A stretch of 64,000 nucleotides of DNA, from the NCBI GenBank assembly GCA_903813345.2, contig CAIIXF020000001.1, positions 36,859,366 to 36,923,365 of the forward strand. The letters are read 5' to 3'. The translations under genes were made by a program, and so were the position numbers. Below are positions 38,121 to 51,200 of this stretch, piece after piece. The stretch comes from Owenia fusiformis (lineage: Eukaryota; Annelida; Polychaeta; Sabellida; Oweniidae). The first letter of the stretch is position 1, and each line of letters opens with the position of its first letter. The notes under the pieces were generated by a model. The model was given only the letters and a program-made list of their open reading frames with translations, was not told the origin of the DNA and ran no database searches.

Positions 38121-39178
38121 ATGTCGGAAAACAATGCTGACACACTTCCTCCAATCAAACAAAAATTCGTTCCAAAGGTATGGACTCATTTTAAAAAATC
38201 TGAAGGATCATTGCGGAAAATGGCACCACAACTCAAAAGCAGGTACCAAGCTTATGAAGAACCTCCAAAAGAAATTAGTGACGCTCAAAAAGAAGTGAAA
38301 AAGAGACTACGAGAATTAAAAAAGAAACAAACTCTAGCAAATATGCCAACCCCACAAGATGAGATACAAGAACAAGATAAACACGAGAAATTAATTGGAC
38401 AATTAAAAGCAGCTGAAGCTAGGAATAGATTACGAATTATGAGGCTGCGATATCAAGCGAACAGAGTGAGTTTTTGTGTAGTAGTCTTGCATCATAACTT
38501 TGTGACCCCTTCTCCCATACAGACATTTTAACTCCACGAAAGTGAGAAGGAAGTGGAAAGGGAGGGGGAGGATGTTCTCGAGACTTGATGCACAACTATC
38601 AATTATATTATAGTAAACAAACAATACATTGTATCATGAGCTTTCTAGAGAAAAGTTGACAATTTTTGGTACTTATTAATATTATATATACATAAATTGT
38701 TATTATAAGGTTTATTTTTTCATGAAATATATCATGTATTTACAGGCTCAGGAAGTGAATCATTTAATAGCATGTCAGCCTTCAGCATTGAAAGCAGTGA
38801 GACTCCAGGCACTGGTACCTCCCTACCAGGGGAAGGATGGCAATGGAGACAACTTAGACAAACTTGATGTAAGTGCATTTTAAATTATCTTTTTTTGCAT
38901 TTGCTTTAGTAAATTCATGTACATTTTCAGTTTTACAAGTCACATAGTAATTGCACATTGGAAATTTATACTACCATTTGAAAAATGGCTTTGAAATTAA
39001 TGTAAGATATCATTAATAGCTATGTAATATATGTGAACTGGTGAATGTTCAATATTTTTTCTCATGCAGCAATTTTAGTCCCATTGTACATGTTCTATCA
39101 CTTTTCTACTTGCAGAGGAATCGGGTAGAATCTCTATTAGAAGATCCACAAGGCTTGCTGACAAATAGAATTTCATAA
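38121..39178 (+). CDS. LKAAEAR1: LKAAEAR motif-containing protein 1
   Basis: The protein carries the family's name motif: QLKAAEARNRLRIMRLRYQ. Three coding exons, all phase 0: 38121-38465 (115 codons; the exon itself begins at the acceptor TTTCAG, 38087), 38746-38868 (41) and 39116-39178 (20 plus TAA), giving 176 residues. The N-terminal third is Lys/Gln-rich (ISDAQKEVKKRLRELKKK, likely helical). The motif follows at about residue 98. The end has EVNHLIACQPSALKAVRLQ and RVESLLEDPQGLL, which I recall as the conserved C-terminal part of the family. No enzyme motif, signal peptide or membrane segment is present. Its molecular role is not established. Upstream lies the shared promoter with EBAG9; the myosin light chain gene converges from the right. 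Confidence 0.92.
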
Positions 39179-39631
39179 TACATGAACTGTATGTGCAGGA
39201 TTTAAATACAATGGACCCCTGATTCCAAGGACAGTAGGACTCTGATGAAATGATGAAAGACAGTTTAGAAAATAATGTGTAAATACATTGAACATGATCA
39301 TTGGATAGGCCTATATGAAGTGCTTTAAAACTTTACAAATCAATGAATGGAATGAACATATGCTGATGAAACAAAGGTGTCATGAATGGATGGTCTTCCA
39401 GAATATACAACTCATTGTTGTTAAATTTACATGTTGTGAATGGAATTAGTAAGAAATCAATGCATTTTAACTGCCCAATGTTTCTAAAACTTGAGGTATA
39501 TGGTCATAATCATTATCAACCATCTCACATCTGATCTTTCTATCATGTATGACAAGTGAGTGGAAACCAAAAGAGATTCAAACCTTTATTTTTCTTTCAT
39601 TTTTTCAGTCATTTACAAATCATAATATTTG

Positions 39632-39637
39632 AATAAA
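39632..39637 (+). terminator. AATAAA poly(A) signal of LKAAEAR1
   Basis: Canonical hexamer about 450 bases after the stop codon, followed by AT-rich sequence. Confidence 0.5.
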
Positions 39638-39663
39638 CAAGTTGATACTCTTAAATTAATAAC

Positions 39664-39818
39664 TATTTTTGATATTGAAAATACAATAACTTTATTTCGT
39701 TATGAAGAAAAACAGTTTAAATGAAAATCAATATAATTATTATTTTTGATATTGAAAATACAATAACTTTATTTCGTTATGAAGAAAAAACAGTTTAAAT
39801 GAAAATAAATATAATTAT
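39664..39818. repeat. Two-copy tandem duplication, 77-bp period
   Basis: TATTTTTGATATTGAAAATA at 39664 and again at 39741. The copies differ by only two or three bases, so the duplication is recent. It lies just after the LKAAEAR1 poly(A) signal. Confidence 0.9.
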
Positions 39819-40317
39819 AAACTTGAATTGAATTATTCATGTGGTAATGACCATTCACTGATTGTATTATTATAATAATTGTACAGTGATGTACATGTAT
39901 GTTTAAGGACAGAACAAGATGTGTATTGTATGTTGTGCAATATCCAAACAGAATACTTTATATAAATAATCATGTTGTTTATTGTTATTATTTTATTTAG
40001 TTGGAACAACACTACAATGATATCACACATTTACCTATAAAATAACTTATCTCTCACACAATCGGAATAAATAGTGTTTGTGGCATATGAAATACTGTAA
40101 AACAAGAAGCTTACACATTTGAATAATTTTGTATAAATCCATGATTCACTATTTTCTGATCATCCCAATATTGAAGTGAAATTTTAATTTTATTGCAAAA
40201 ATGACAGTTTTACAGTATTCATTAATATCATTCATAGTGATATCTATTCAGAACAGTATTTTCAAATGTTTTCATGAATCATTTTTATAATTCAAAATTT
40301 GTATTTTTAATTACGTG

Positions 40318-40323
40318 TTTATT
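40318..40323 (-). terminator. Possible poly(A) signal of the myosin light chain gene
   Basis: AATAAA on the minus strand about 280 bases after the TAG at 40600. The interval 39.8-40.6 kb is otherwise featureless AT-rich sequence between two convergent genes. Confidence 0.4.
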
Positions 40324-40599
40324 CATCGATTGCATGCAAGTGGAAAATAACAATACCTCTGTTGTTAATTTATAAAAAAATATGTTGGCTATAAAAAATG
40401 CCTTTTCATGGTGTATTACTAAATAATTTTGGCACTTGCTGGCGGCATTTTTTTGGTGACATGCATTTACAGCATAAATAGTAAAATTCATTCCATAAAC
40501 CTTAATCTAATTTGCCTGATCTATTAGATTCATAATTGGTATTTCTCCCTACTGTTTTACTATGTGCAGCTGTAATCCATGTGTCAGTAAATCTCAAAC

Positions 40600-43355
40600 C
40601 TATCCAATGAGAGTTTTCTGTGCATTTTGTGCATTAGGGGATTGAAGTACCTCTCCTTCACCTCCTTTGTCCTTAGCTCCATGTTTTAATGTTTTCACAA
40701 ACTCAGTGTAGTTAAACATTCCCTGGTCTATAGGGGCATCATGAAGTAGTTGGTCAACCATATCATCTGTCCAGCGATTGCCCATAGTGGTCATAATCTC
40801 ACGGAGTTTGTCTTCTGCTAATACCCCTGAAGTTATTATGGGTTTTTATTAAAACACAATAACTCAGTACACAGGGAATTTTTTAACAATTTATAACATT
40901 ATTCCTGGGCTTCAGTTGTGCAGGATTCACCTAACAGAACTTTTAAAGATTCGCCTGATTGAACTATTCAATATTCACTCAACTGAATACTCACCCATTT
41001 GATCATCATCAAAGCAAGCAAATGCATTCCTGATGACATCCTCAGGGTCTGTTCCATTCAGTTTCTCACCAAACAGTGTCAGAAACATTGTGAAATTCAG
41101 TGGACCTGTAACAAACAAATCATGGATGTGTGAACACACATGAGTCTGTAAATGCATAACAATGGTTTACTGTCAATTAAATGCACCTAAATACCCACAC
41201 TGTCTTCACACCACTAGCCACACTATCTTCCCACTACTAGCCACACTATCTTCCCACCACTAGCCACACTATCTTCCCATCACTAGCCACACTATGTTCC
41301 CACCACTAGCCACACTATCTTCCTATCACTAGTCACACTATCTTCCCACCACTAGCCACATTATCTTCCCACCACTAGCCACACTATCTTCCCACCACTA
41401 GCCACACTTTCTTCCTTCCACTAGCCACACTATCGACCCACCACTAGCCACACTATCTTCCCACCACAAGCCACACTATCTTCCCACCACTAGCCACACT
41501 ATCTTCCCACCACTAGCCACACTATCTTCCCACCACTAGCCACACTATCTTCCCATCACTAGCCACACTATCTTCCCACCACTAGCCACACTATCTTCCT
41601 ATCACTAGCCACACTATTTTCCCACCACTAGCCACACTATCTTCCCATCACTAGCCACACTATGTTCCCACCACTAGCCACACTATCTTCCTATCACTAG
41701 TCACACTATCTTCCCACCACTAGCCACATTATCTTCCCACCACTAGCCACACTATCTTCCCACCACTAGCCACACTATCTTCCCACCACTAGCCACACTT
41801 TCTTCCTATCACTAGCCACACTATCTACCCACCACTAGCCACACTATATTCCCACCACTAGCCACACTATCTTCCCACCACTAGCCACACTATCTTCCCA
41901 CCACTAGCCACACTATCTTCCCAACACTAGCCACACTTCCTTCCTACCACTAGCCACACTATCTACCCACCACTAACCACACTATCTTCCCACCACTAGC
42001 CACACTATCTTCCCACCACTAGCCACACTATCTTCCCACCACTAGTCACACTGTCTTCCCACCACTAGCCACACTATCTTCCCATCACTAGCCACACTAT
42101 GTTCCCACCACTAGCCACACTATCTTCCCATCACTAGCCACACTATGTTCCCACCACTAGCCACACTATCTTCCTATCACTAGTCACACTATCTTCCCAC
42201 CACTAGCCACATTATCTTCCCACCACTAGCCACACTTTCTTTCTACCACTAGCCACACTATCTACCCACCACTAGCCACACTATCTTCCCACCACAAGCC
42301 ACACTATCTTCCCACCACTAGCCACACTATCTTCCCACCACTAGCCACACTATCTTCCCACCACTAGCCACACTATCTTCCCATCACTAGCCACACTATG
42401 TTCCCACCACTAGCCACACTATCTTGCTATCACTAGCCACACTATCTTCCCACCACTAGCCACACTATCTTCCCATCACTAGCCACACTATGTTCCCACC
42501 ACTAGCCACACTATCTTCCTATCACTAGTCACACTATCTTCCCACCACTAGCCACATTATCTTCCCACCACTAGCCACACTATCTTCCCACCACTAGCCA
42601 CACTATCTTCCCACCACTAGCCACACTTTCTTCCTACCACTAGCCACACTATCTACCCACCACTAGCCACACTATCTTCCCACCACTAGCCACACTATCT
42701 TCCCACCACTAGCCACACTATCTTCCTATCACTAGCCACACTATCTTCCCACCACTAGTCACACTGTCTTCCCACCACTAGCCACACTATCTTCCCACCA
42801 CTAGCCACACGTTCTTTCTACCACTGGCCACACTATCTACCCACCACTAGCCACACTATCTTCCCATCACTAGCCACACTATCTTCCCACCATTACAGAG
42901 GATTTTAGTTTTGGTACTGAAATGATCTTAACAATCTCAAATGTAGCTTCAATGGACCTTGAATATTTGAATCAAAATTACTAAAGTAATTTTATATTTT
43001 CTCTCCATACCAGGGGCCTCATTGATCATATCCTCCAAGTATTCATCAGTGGGGTTCTTCCCTAATGATGTCAACATTTCTAACAGGTCCTCCTTGTCCA
43101 CAAAGCCATCATGATTCTGGTCTATCATGTTAAACGCCTCCTAGAGTCAATAAAAAATTGATATTAAGAATCGGAAAATTGAGAGCATTAAGAAATTATT
43201 CCATCTATGCGAATTATTATTAGGTAATGGGCAATGGGTAGTTTAGTATTTACCTTAAATTCCTGTATTTGTGCCTGGCTGAACATGGCAAATACATTTG
43301 AGGTGTACCTCTGGGCACGCTCCCTCTTCTTCTTCTTGGCTTTTGCAGCAGACAT
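40600..43355 (-). CDS. Myosin regulatory light chain, non-muscle/smooth-muscle type
   Basis: Orthologue of the MYL9/MYL12/spaghetti-squash class that binds the myosin II neck and switches the motor on when phosphorylated. Coding exons: 43254-43355 (34 codons, phase 0), 43011-43140 (phase 1), 40995-41105 (phase 1) and 40600-40826 (TAG), 189 residues. The kinase site [10 protein letters not shown] places Thr18/Ser19 exactly as in the human protein. The first EF-hand, [12 protein letters not shown] (41-52), keeps its metal ligands; later EF-hands are degenerate, as usual for the family. [20 protein letters not shown] and TLKHGAKDK are strongly conserved. After HGAKDK there is an extra tail of about 17 residues ending in KTLIG. 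The acceptor CCTTAG lies six bases before the ATG, so an unseen noncoding exon lies upstream. Intron 2 is filled by a minisatellite. Confidence 0.97.
41194..42893. repeat. 23-bp minisatellite, about 74 units, in an intron
   Basis: The unit is CCACACTATCTTCCCACCAC plus TAG, repeated with small variants (ATC for CAC, TTTC, GTTC, ACATTATC) over 1.7 kb. A marker word, TCCTATCACTAG, recurs at 41321, 41689, 42172 and 42518, spacings close to 16, 21 and 15 units. This shows block duplications above the unit level. It fills most of the intron between the second and third coding exons of the light chain gene. Confidence 0.97.
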
Positions 43356-43802
43356 CTTTACCTAAGGCTAATGTAAAGAAATGAATGTTTAGCATATCCC
43401 TCCTCAACTATTTCACTTGCCATAAGAATAAGGTCAATGCAGTACTAATGGAAAATAAATTATGGTTCTCATACTTTTCATTTATTTTGACAGAAATAGG
43501 TACTCTATATACTTTGATAATATGGTATGATGGGTGGATTCCCATAGATTTATGATTTAATAGTCAAATCTTTATTCCAAGTCATTATTAACCATTATAA
43601 GGCTGCTGTAGTCTTTGTCCCATGGGTCATTTATTGAATTCTTTTTTCAAAGTAATGCTTATGGGGATTTCATTTTAAGGGAAAGGATACATTTTTATTT
43701 GTAAGACAATGTGTTCAATGAGACCATATACCAGCCCCTACATAAATATCTGCACCTATTTTGTATGATTATTTTGTGATAAAATTAATTTTGTGATATA
43801 TA

Positions 43803-44365
43803 CAGGGTGGTCAAAAAAATGGAAACCCTATTACCATTTTCCTCATATCTTTGTTATTTTAAAAAATAACTCCCTGATATTTTACACTTTTGTACATCAT
43901 TCAATTTGCTACCAGCCTACCTTATTTCATGACCATCAGATCGATAGTCACAATGTTACAGTACTTTAAAGAACATGCCCAGTGGCCACTATTGCGTTGT
44001 GGGGAAACCAGTACTCATCGTCTAAAATGTTCCTACCTGTGGGGATATAGCAGCGATAGAATATATGAGAATGACCTCAGGACAATTGCAAACCTCAAAA
44101 GTGAGATCATCTGTTTCATTCAGGCCATACCTGCTGAGGAATGCATTTGGCTCATTGACAACTGTGCTGTTTTGCCTACACCGCGATAATGGTCAAATCT
44201 GAAGCACGTTATTCAAAGTGCTGCAAAATTGTGACTGATGGTCATGAAATATGGTAGGGTGGTAGGAAATTGAATGATGTACAAATGTGTGAAATATCAG
44301 GTAGTAATTCCTCAAAGTGACAAAGATATAAGGAAAATGCAGGGTTTCCATTTTTTACCACCCTG
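43803..44365 (+). mobile_element. Tc1/mariner-like element remnant, TA-flanked
   Basis: Begins CAGGGTGGTCAAAAAAATGG and ends with its complement CCACCCTG, with TA on both sides (43801-43802, 44366-44367). TIR similarity runs about 150 bp. The plus-strand frame at 43890-44189 includes LWGYSSDRIYENDLRTIANL and IICFIQAIPAEEC, matching the C-terminal end of mariner-type transposases (LWGxLKDxVY...xxIxxIP). The catalytic domain is absent, so the copy is an internal deletion derivative. Confidence 0.82.
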
Positions 44366-45872
44366 TAGTAAATAAATGTAGCATTCTCAAAAATTTCTCA
44401 TAATTTATGTCAAGTGTCATATGTCAAGTGACACTAATTATTAACACTTGTGTCAAAGTTTATTAAAACAAATAAATGCAGTACATTTGTTTTTTGAAAC
44501 TTGATCATTCATTGTTCTTTAAATCTCAATTGTAAGGTTGAAATGAATATTCACAAACTTGAAGAAAAAATCTTCAAGTCTACTGTATTGTATGAACACT
44601 GTCTAGCCATTATTTGTTTTAGGCTAATTGTACAAATAGCCTATTGTCTATAACAGAGACATATAAAACGTTTATATGTCTCTGTCCTGTCTATAATAGT
44701 GTGTACCCCAAATTGCTTCATCATATGATTATGTAAAACTGGCCATTGTATGTATGTATCAATGAATTGATGCCCCTTTCAGGAGTTTGATTTTACATCT
44801 GAAAAAGAGAGTTTTATTTACATTTTCTGAATGAGAAATAATTCTCTGATTTAGCCTTATCCAATCAGATATTAGGTCTAGCTATCCATTTTGAAGCATT
44901 AAAACTCTGTGAATTTGTCCATCCTTGTCAGAGGATCATCAAAAAGATTGAGATTCACAAATTTTCGATTTATTTCTAAATCTTCTTCAGAAGAACTCTT
45001 GTCAGAGGATAATAATTACTTGACTCCAGACTTCAGGTTGATGGTTCAATGAGTGTGTGATTATGTAACCAGTCAAATTATATCATTATCAGACAACACT
45101 TATAATTTATTTGAGATGTGTGAGTCTAGTCTATTTTTGCTAACTTCTTAGATTGTCCTTTATGCCAACTCTGGTTTTGCTAAATTTACAAAAAAACGTA
45201 TGATTAAAATGATTTTAAAGGTTTCTCAAGAAAAATTATTTGAAAGGGTCAAAATCACTTAAACATTTTCAATCTGGATATGCCTTCAGAGAATCTCAAA
45301 CAGGCTAAAACTATTAAAACATTTTGCGTACATCTTATAGTATACCATAGATTATATACATGTATTTCCATTACATCTGTTATAATTACATATTCAGTTC
45401 TTGCGAATAAAGATTCTTTTTAATGAAGACAGAATTCTCACCTGTTCCCTGTATAATCCTATTTTTGACTATGATCACATTCAGTTGAGGAAGTAGAAAC
45501 TGTTGCTTTTTCTATTTCTAATAAGTCAGATAGGTTCCTTACTGATGTTTTTTTCACATTAACCATTCCTACATGAGAATCTAAATTAATGGTATTGATT
45601 TCCTGGGGGAAATTAGCATGTATTGACCTTATCTAAGTTTAAGTGTTACTCGAGGGCAGAACCAAGAGAGAAATGTAGAATTGATTTTAACTTTCATAAG
45701 GAACCATCTTTCTTCATTGATATTCTTTTTTATGTGTCCATGAGTAATCAGAGTTTGCACTTATGCAGGGATAATGTAGCATATGTGATGATATATTAGT
45801 GGAGGAAATACAGTAACATATCAACATTGATACAGAGCATTGATACATCATCCCCCATTTTGGCACTATTTA

Positions 45873-46160
45873 CTGTATAAGTGGTATTTAGTCCGAGTGG
45901 TTAATTTTCCGAATGGTCACATTTCATCATTTTCCTAATTTTAATTTTCCTAATGACAAGAAACCTCCCATTGGATAACATTATAAAGACAATATTTCTG
46001 ACATTTAATTTTCCGAACCTGGCAAAAATTAGGAAATAGGCAAATTAAATGATTAGGCAAAATTTACCCTTTGCATTCGTTTGACTTCACTTCTTAAAAG
46101 AGAGCTTCGTAGTTTAACTAGACTCTGCACGCAGGGTAGGCAAAATTACCACTTATACAG
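45873..46160. mobile_element. 288-bp TA-flanked MITE
   Basis: CTGTATAAGTGGTA at the left and TACCACTTATACAG at the right, each bordered by TA. The interior repeats TAATTTTCC/GGAAAATTA words. Non-coding. Confidence 0.75.
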
Positions 46161-47423
46161 TAATTAAAGGTGATTTTTTTTACATTGAAGACTTTTTGAA
46201 GAGTTTTCATAGATGACTTACTATATATCGATTGGAAAAAACTTAAAAAAGATGGCAATATGAGTATTGTTTGGGCTAGAATACATGAAGAAAGTTACTT
46301 TTTCCAAAATTAAATATTTAAAATTAGACTAACATGACTAAAGTAATGTAAAACTCAGGATACAACCAAGACGACTGAATGATCTTGTTGACATGAATAT
46401 TGTGATTTAACCGTACATAACTAAATGAAACCAACTTTTAAGATTTTTTAACAGAGTGTCAATGGGTATTTAGCACAACCCTCAATCTCTGTCAATCTCT
46501 CTTTTGAACTGGTTTATGGTTTCACAGTCAAAAATGTGTTCTTTGGGGTAAGCTATTCCAGCTTTGAATGTTGCTATTCTTGTCTGTTCATGAAATTTTA
46601 TTTTTTGTCATATATCGAGGTGAGTCTTTTTCAATTTCTGTATCGTGAAGGAGTGTATTATTGTTCATTACATAGTTTTTGTTTACGCTTCCAATGTGCA
46701 TGGTTTTACATTTTGAGGCATTAAATGGTGATTGCCATTTCAAGTGATCCATTGGTCCAAGGCATCAATATCTCGTTGTATATTAATAAACTTCGTTTTA
46801 ATTCTATCTCAGAGGGTGTAAAAATGCATAACATTTAATATTTGCATATCAATTTTGATCAGTCAGATACACCTAGGCTAATAATACAGATATTTTTGAA
46901 TATCCAATGATTTTTTAATTGAAAAAGATGTATCACTTTATTCTGCATTCATCAACAGAATATATATTTTGTCTCAGCTTATACTGATACACATGTATAG
47001 GCTTCAATTTATTTCATGTATTTTTCTACATAAAGCAACATTTATATTTAAAGTGTAAAAATATCTATAAAATACATATAATTCTAAACTAACATTGGTT
47101 CATTGAATACAATATTCATGTAGAGATTTTTAACAAAGAACACATGAACAATACTTTTATTATGGTATACGTCACTGGCACATGGATTGTCATTTAGAGA
47201 CAATGCAATTCGTTATGCAACCTAAATATATCAGGGGTGGACCTTTAAATCAGCATATTATATTGATAATAAAAGTAAATCATTTACACCTTTTTAGGCT
47301 CACATTTTAAAAAGACAAATTGTCCAAAACCTTGAAAGAACCTGAAAATGAGGCCCATCCCAGGCCCACCAGTGAATCGTATTTATTTATAAACAAACAA
47401 AAAAGTATTTGTTACTCGTATTT

Positions 47424-47544
47424 AGTAAAACCTGTGTATTTGAACACCTCTCTAAAATGATCACTTCCAGCACTTTGATGTCCCATTGAATCGCATTTTA
47501 CAACAACCTCCTAGTGAGAACATTAAGTTATGAAGGTTTTACTG
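47424..47544. mobile_element. Pogo-type MITE, AGTAAAACCTGTGTATTTG end
   Basis: AGTAAAACCTGTGTATTTGA at one end and GGTTTTACTG at the other; it has the GAACACCTC word of the copies at 2942 and 63837. Confidence 0.6.
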
Positions 47545-48227
47545 TATTACTGTATTATACATTCATTTAATTATTTGGCAATTATTTTCAGACGACTATT
47601 ATCACTGTATCTATTCTTTACAAGAACATTTTGTGAGACATTTTCAGGGATATGTTCAGATTTATTATGTCCATGTTTAAACATACAGGATTCGACTAAT
47701 TATTGAAGGACACAGGTTTGAGTCCTACTGATGTGGATGTCGTATTAGTGTCCATCTTTCAAATGTGTCCCAAATATTCCAGTGACTGCTGTTGACTGTG
47801 AAGTAATAGAATGGCACCATTGGAATGGTATTGTACCGACGTTATGATAGTAGGACAGGAGTCTCCCTGCTTTTAATCCATTTCAGCCAACTGTAAATCA
47901 AATGCAATAACCCTGATTTTCAAATGTACATGCTTTTATTTTCCCACTTAATGTATTACATTAACCAACTAGTATGCTTAATGATACACATCCAAAATTG
48001 GATTCAGTCATATTAAGATAATATATTATTGGGCGAGGATGTTCCTTATCATACTAATTTTATAATAAATTGATGGAGATTTAATTACATTTATATACAA
48101 GTAGAGGACCATCTTTAATAAGCGAAAGGCTCTTATTGTCTCAATGAGAGTTCATGCGATTATCAGTTACCTAAAGAGGGGGAGAAGGTGATCACTTTTG
48201 AAAAGGGTAATCTGTAATTACACTTAC

Positions 48228-51200
48228 CAGATCATCTGCTTCTTCCTCCTGAGTGGGTGCTGTGTCTTCAGTCTTTACAACATCTCCCTCTAATAACCTA
48301 TCTGCCTCTTCCTTTGTAACATCACTCTCTGGACACTCACTCTTATCAATTACCGTAACCTTATCTGGAAATACATGAATTTGTATTAAAAATGGGTCAA
48401 GTGTTATGATGACATGGTATTGTACGGTCTACATGCTCAAATGTAAATAACTAGGATTTGGTTTTTCAAAAATATTGTTAATTTACGAGATTTAATATCT
48501 TGCCTCATGGTTTCTCACTTTACTTACCCTAAATGAATTATCAAAGGAGCATTTTTATCAAGGCATTAACGTGACAAAATGTCACCACCTAGTTGCTCAC
48601 AATATTATGAGTTCAATCTTTGGTCAATTTGAAGCAAGTTAAAAAATACCGTTTTTGACCCTGAGAAGGTCATTGAAGGTGAAATCCCAAATCTAAAGTC
48701 AGATTTGAACTTCTGAGAATTTTTGACCTTGAGAATGTCACTGAAGGTCAAATCTATAGTCAGATTTGAACTTCTGATAACTTGTAGATGATTTTGAAAA
48801 AACAAATTGGTCAATCAAGTTGTAAAATACCTTTTTGACCTATTTTTGACCTTGGAAAGGTCATTGAAGGTCATTTCTTAAATATAATGTCAGATTTGAA
48901 CTTCTGAAAACATTTAGGTGATTTCGAAAAGAATTGAAGTCAGTCTAAACAGTATTTGTTAAGTTATTGGAAGTTGTAAGAATTTGTTACAGACGCCGAT
49001 CGCCAACCACCGTCAAAAAATTGGAAAACATAACAATATGTCACCACTTTTTGGAGGTGACATAATAAAGAATGCCTTAGACCTGTTGCCATTGTGTATT
49101 TGTACATTGTACATAAATATATTAACATCTATGGAGCTAGAGTTAATGTCCTCATACTCATTTCTTAGAAAATAAAATTCTAAATAATGAGATGTACCAG
49201 TTTGGACAATTTCTATGCACCCGGAAATGACATACCATATACAATCCTGTCCCAGAAATCTTTCTTTCCTTTACCAACTATTGTCTCCTTCAGCTCCCTC
49301 AGGTATGTGTTAAACATCTTTGGCTCACTGTTCTAGAAAATAACAGAAGGACCTTTATCAACATGCATCTTGTATTGAATTAAGGTATTTCTCAAACAGA
49401 ATACAAGAGCACAAGATGAACATAGGAAACCAACTTAAAATATTAGCCAACGAAGCAAAGAGATAACAACCAATGGAACAAACCATTAATCATATAACAT
49501 TAAGAGGATACACCTCAGTGCACCTACATTAAACCTCAAATAATTCAATGCCTTTGAAGGAGACTTTCTACTGTATACTATAGTCTTGCATCAAGTCTCA
49601 ATAATGTATATAACTTAGTGCAAAACATATATAAAGATGGTGATTGGGACTCACCTTTATGGACTCCTGTCTGAGAACAGTCAAACAATCCATTGCTTTA
49701 CTGTAAGCCTGTGTACCAAAGGAGTCCATCACAATTTCTATCAGTTTTTTCTGCATCATTTTACAAGCTAAAAATAAACATTGTAAAAACTTATTATTAA
49801 TTTTAGGAAAGTCTCTCAAGGATACATTCATTACAGATATACATGTAAAAGAAAGATATTCCTCTTATAGTATACTGTAGGTTAGAAATTCAACAAAGCA
49901 CCAAAATTAGAAGAAAAAAACATTCTACTCTTTATTTGATACTTTCTCTTTTTTCCAAAGCTATATGTATACTCAAACTTTGCACTGAACATATTATCAG
50001 TATGTAAGCAAATATTAAAGAGGAAATCACTTGAAATTTTTACACAGTTTATACTTACCTTCCTCAAAGCGATCCTCATCTTTCTGGCTTATGATTGTTT
50101 TAAAGTCATATACTGGATCTACCGTACCAACCTGAAGCAAATGAAGAGGTAATAGTTGTACATTGTAAGGCATTAACATAACATGCAAAATGTCACCACC
50201 TAACATTTGTTACAGATGCTGGATACCGAACTTCAACCACCAAACACCATCCACAAAAAAAGTTAGAGACTAAAAAGAAATATGATTCAAATTCAATTGA
50301 AAATATGAATTCATTCATATGAACATACCTCTGTAACTTTGGACTTAGTTATATCTTCCATTCCACCTTTCAAGTCATCATCTACCTTAACTTTCTTGGC
50401 AGGAGGGCCATCACTTGATTCACTTGAAAAACAAGACAACTGGTATATGCATTGAGAGACATTTTGTTAAAACTGATTATTTCTATACATGTACATGTAT
50501 AACAGCAGAAATTATATATTGGTTCATATAACGATATCCTTGTCTAACCATTTTCAAATAAAATGGAGATTATATATTTATGATTTCTGTACAAGTACCT
50601 GGCCACCTGAGGTACGCATATTTATAATTGATTGAGATTGTAAATGCTTATCTTCATTTGTTTCTTTCTATATGTATTTGTACTTCCATGAATACTGCAG
50701 ATTATCCTTCTAGAAAATGAACATTTCTAGATTTTTTCAAATTAACCATTCATTCTTTTTAAAAATCCATGCATGCTAATATAACACAGCATAATGACTT
50801 TCACCCCTTCCCAATTTTTAATTATATACCATCAGATATATAATATAGACATTATCTTCGACTTACCCATCCTTGAAGACATTTTGCCCAGTCTTTTCCT
50901 CCTTATCTTTTTTCACCATTTCCAATTTGAACAATGTTTTCATTTTCACTACAACAGGCTTTGCATTGTTGACGATATTCTCTGGAGGAATCATAGACTT
51001 CTCTACAATGGACGATAACTCAGGTAGGGGTGCATCGGGGGACATGCCTCTTTGTTGAATACACTGAAATGTATGAATAATACCAGATTATTAGTGCAAA
51101 ACAACCCTAGAACTGGTATTCTAAAGAAAGGCAAAATGAAAGAAATGTCATTCAGTTGATTTTCAATGCATATATTTTCTCACATTCACCAGATATATTT

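Larger units (their letters stand above)
43362..48227. other. Region between the myosin light chain and Ku80 genes
   Basis: It should contain the noncoding first exon and promoter of the light chain gene and the last, very short coding exon of Ku80; neither could be located with confidence. Three TIR elements are listed separately. A small hairpin CAGAGACATATAAA...TTTATATGTCTCTG lies at about 44653-44683. The rest is AT-rich without long reading frames. Confidence 0.5.

Noticed and set aside
41194-42893. Array of short regular repeats that might be taken for a CRISPR array
   Set aside because: Units are directly adjacent with no spacers, and the locus is an intron of an animal gene.
43890-44189. 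Possible independent 99-codon gene
   Set aside because: It is the transposase C-terminal relic within the TA-flanked element, not a host gene.
44653-44683. Perfect short hairpin CAGAGACATATAAA/TTTATATGTCTCTG as a microRNA precursor
   Set aside because: The stem is only 14 bp, too short for a precursor, and it has no flanking structure.
43362-48227. Search for the last Ku80 exon
   Set aside because: It should encode only a few residues (LDMI-like) before a stop; several chance AG-plus-stop combinations exist and none could be preferred.
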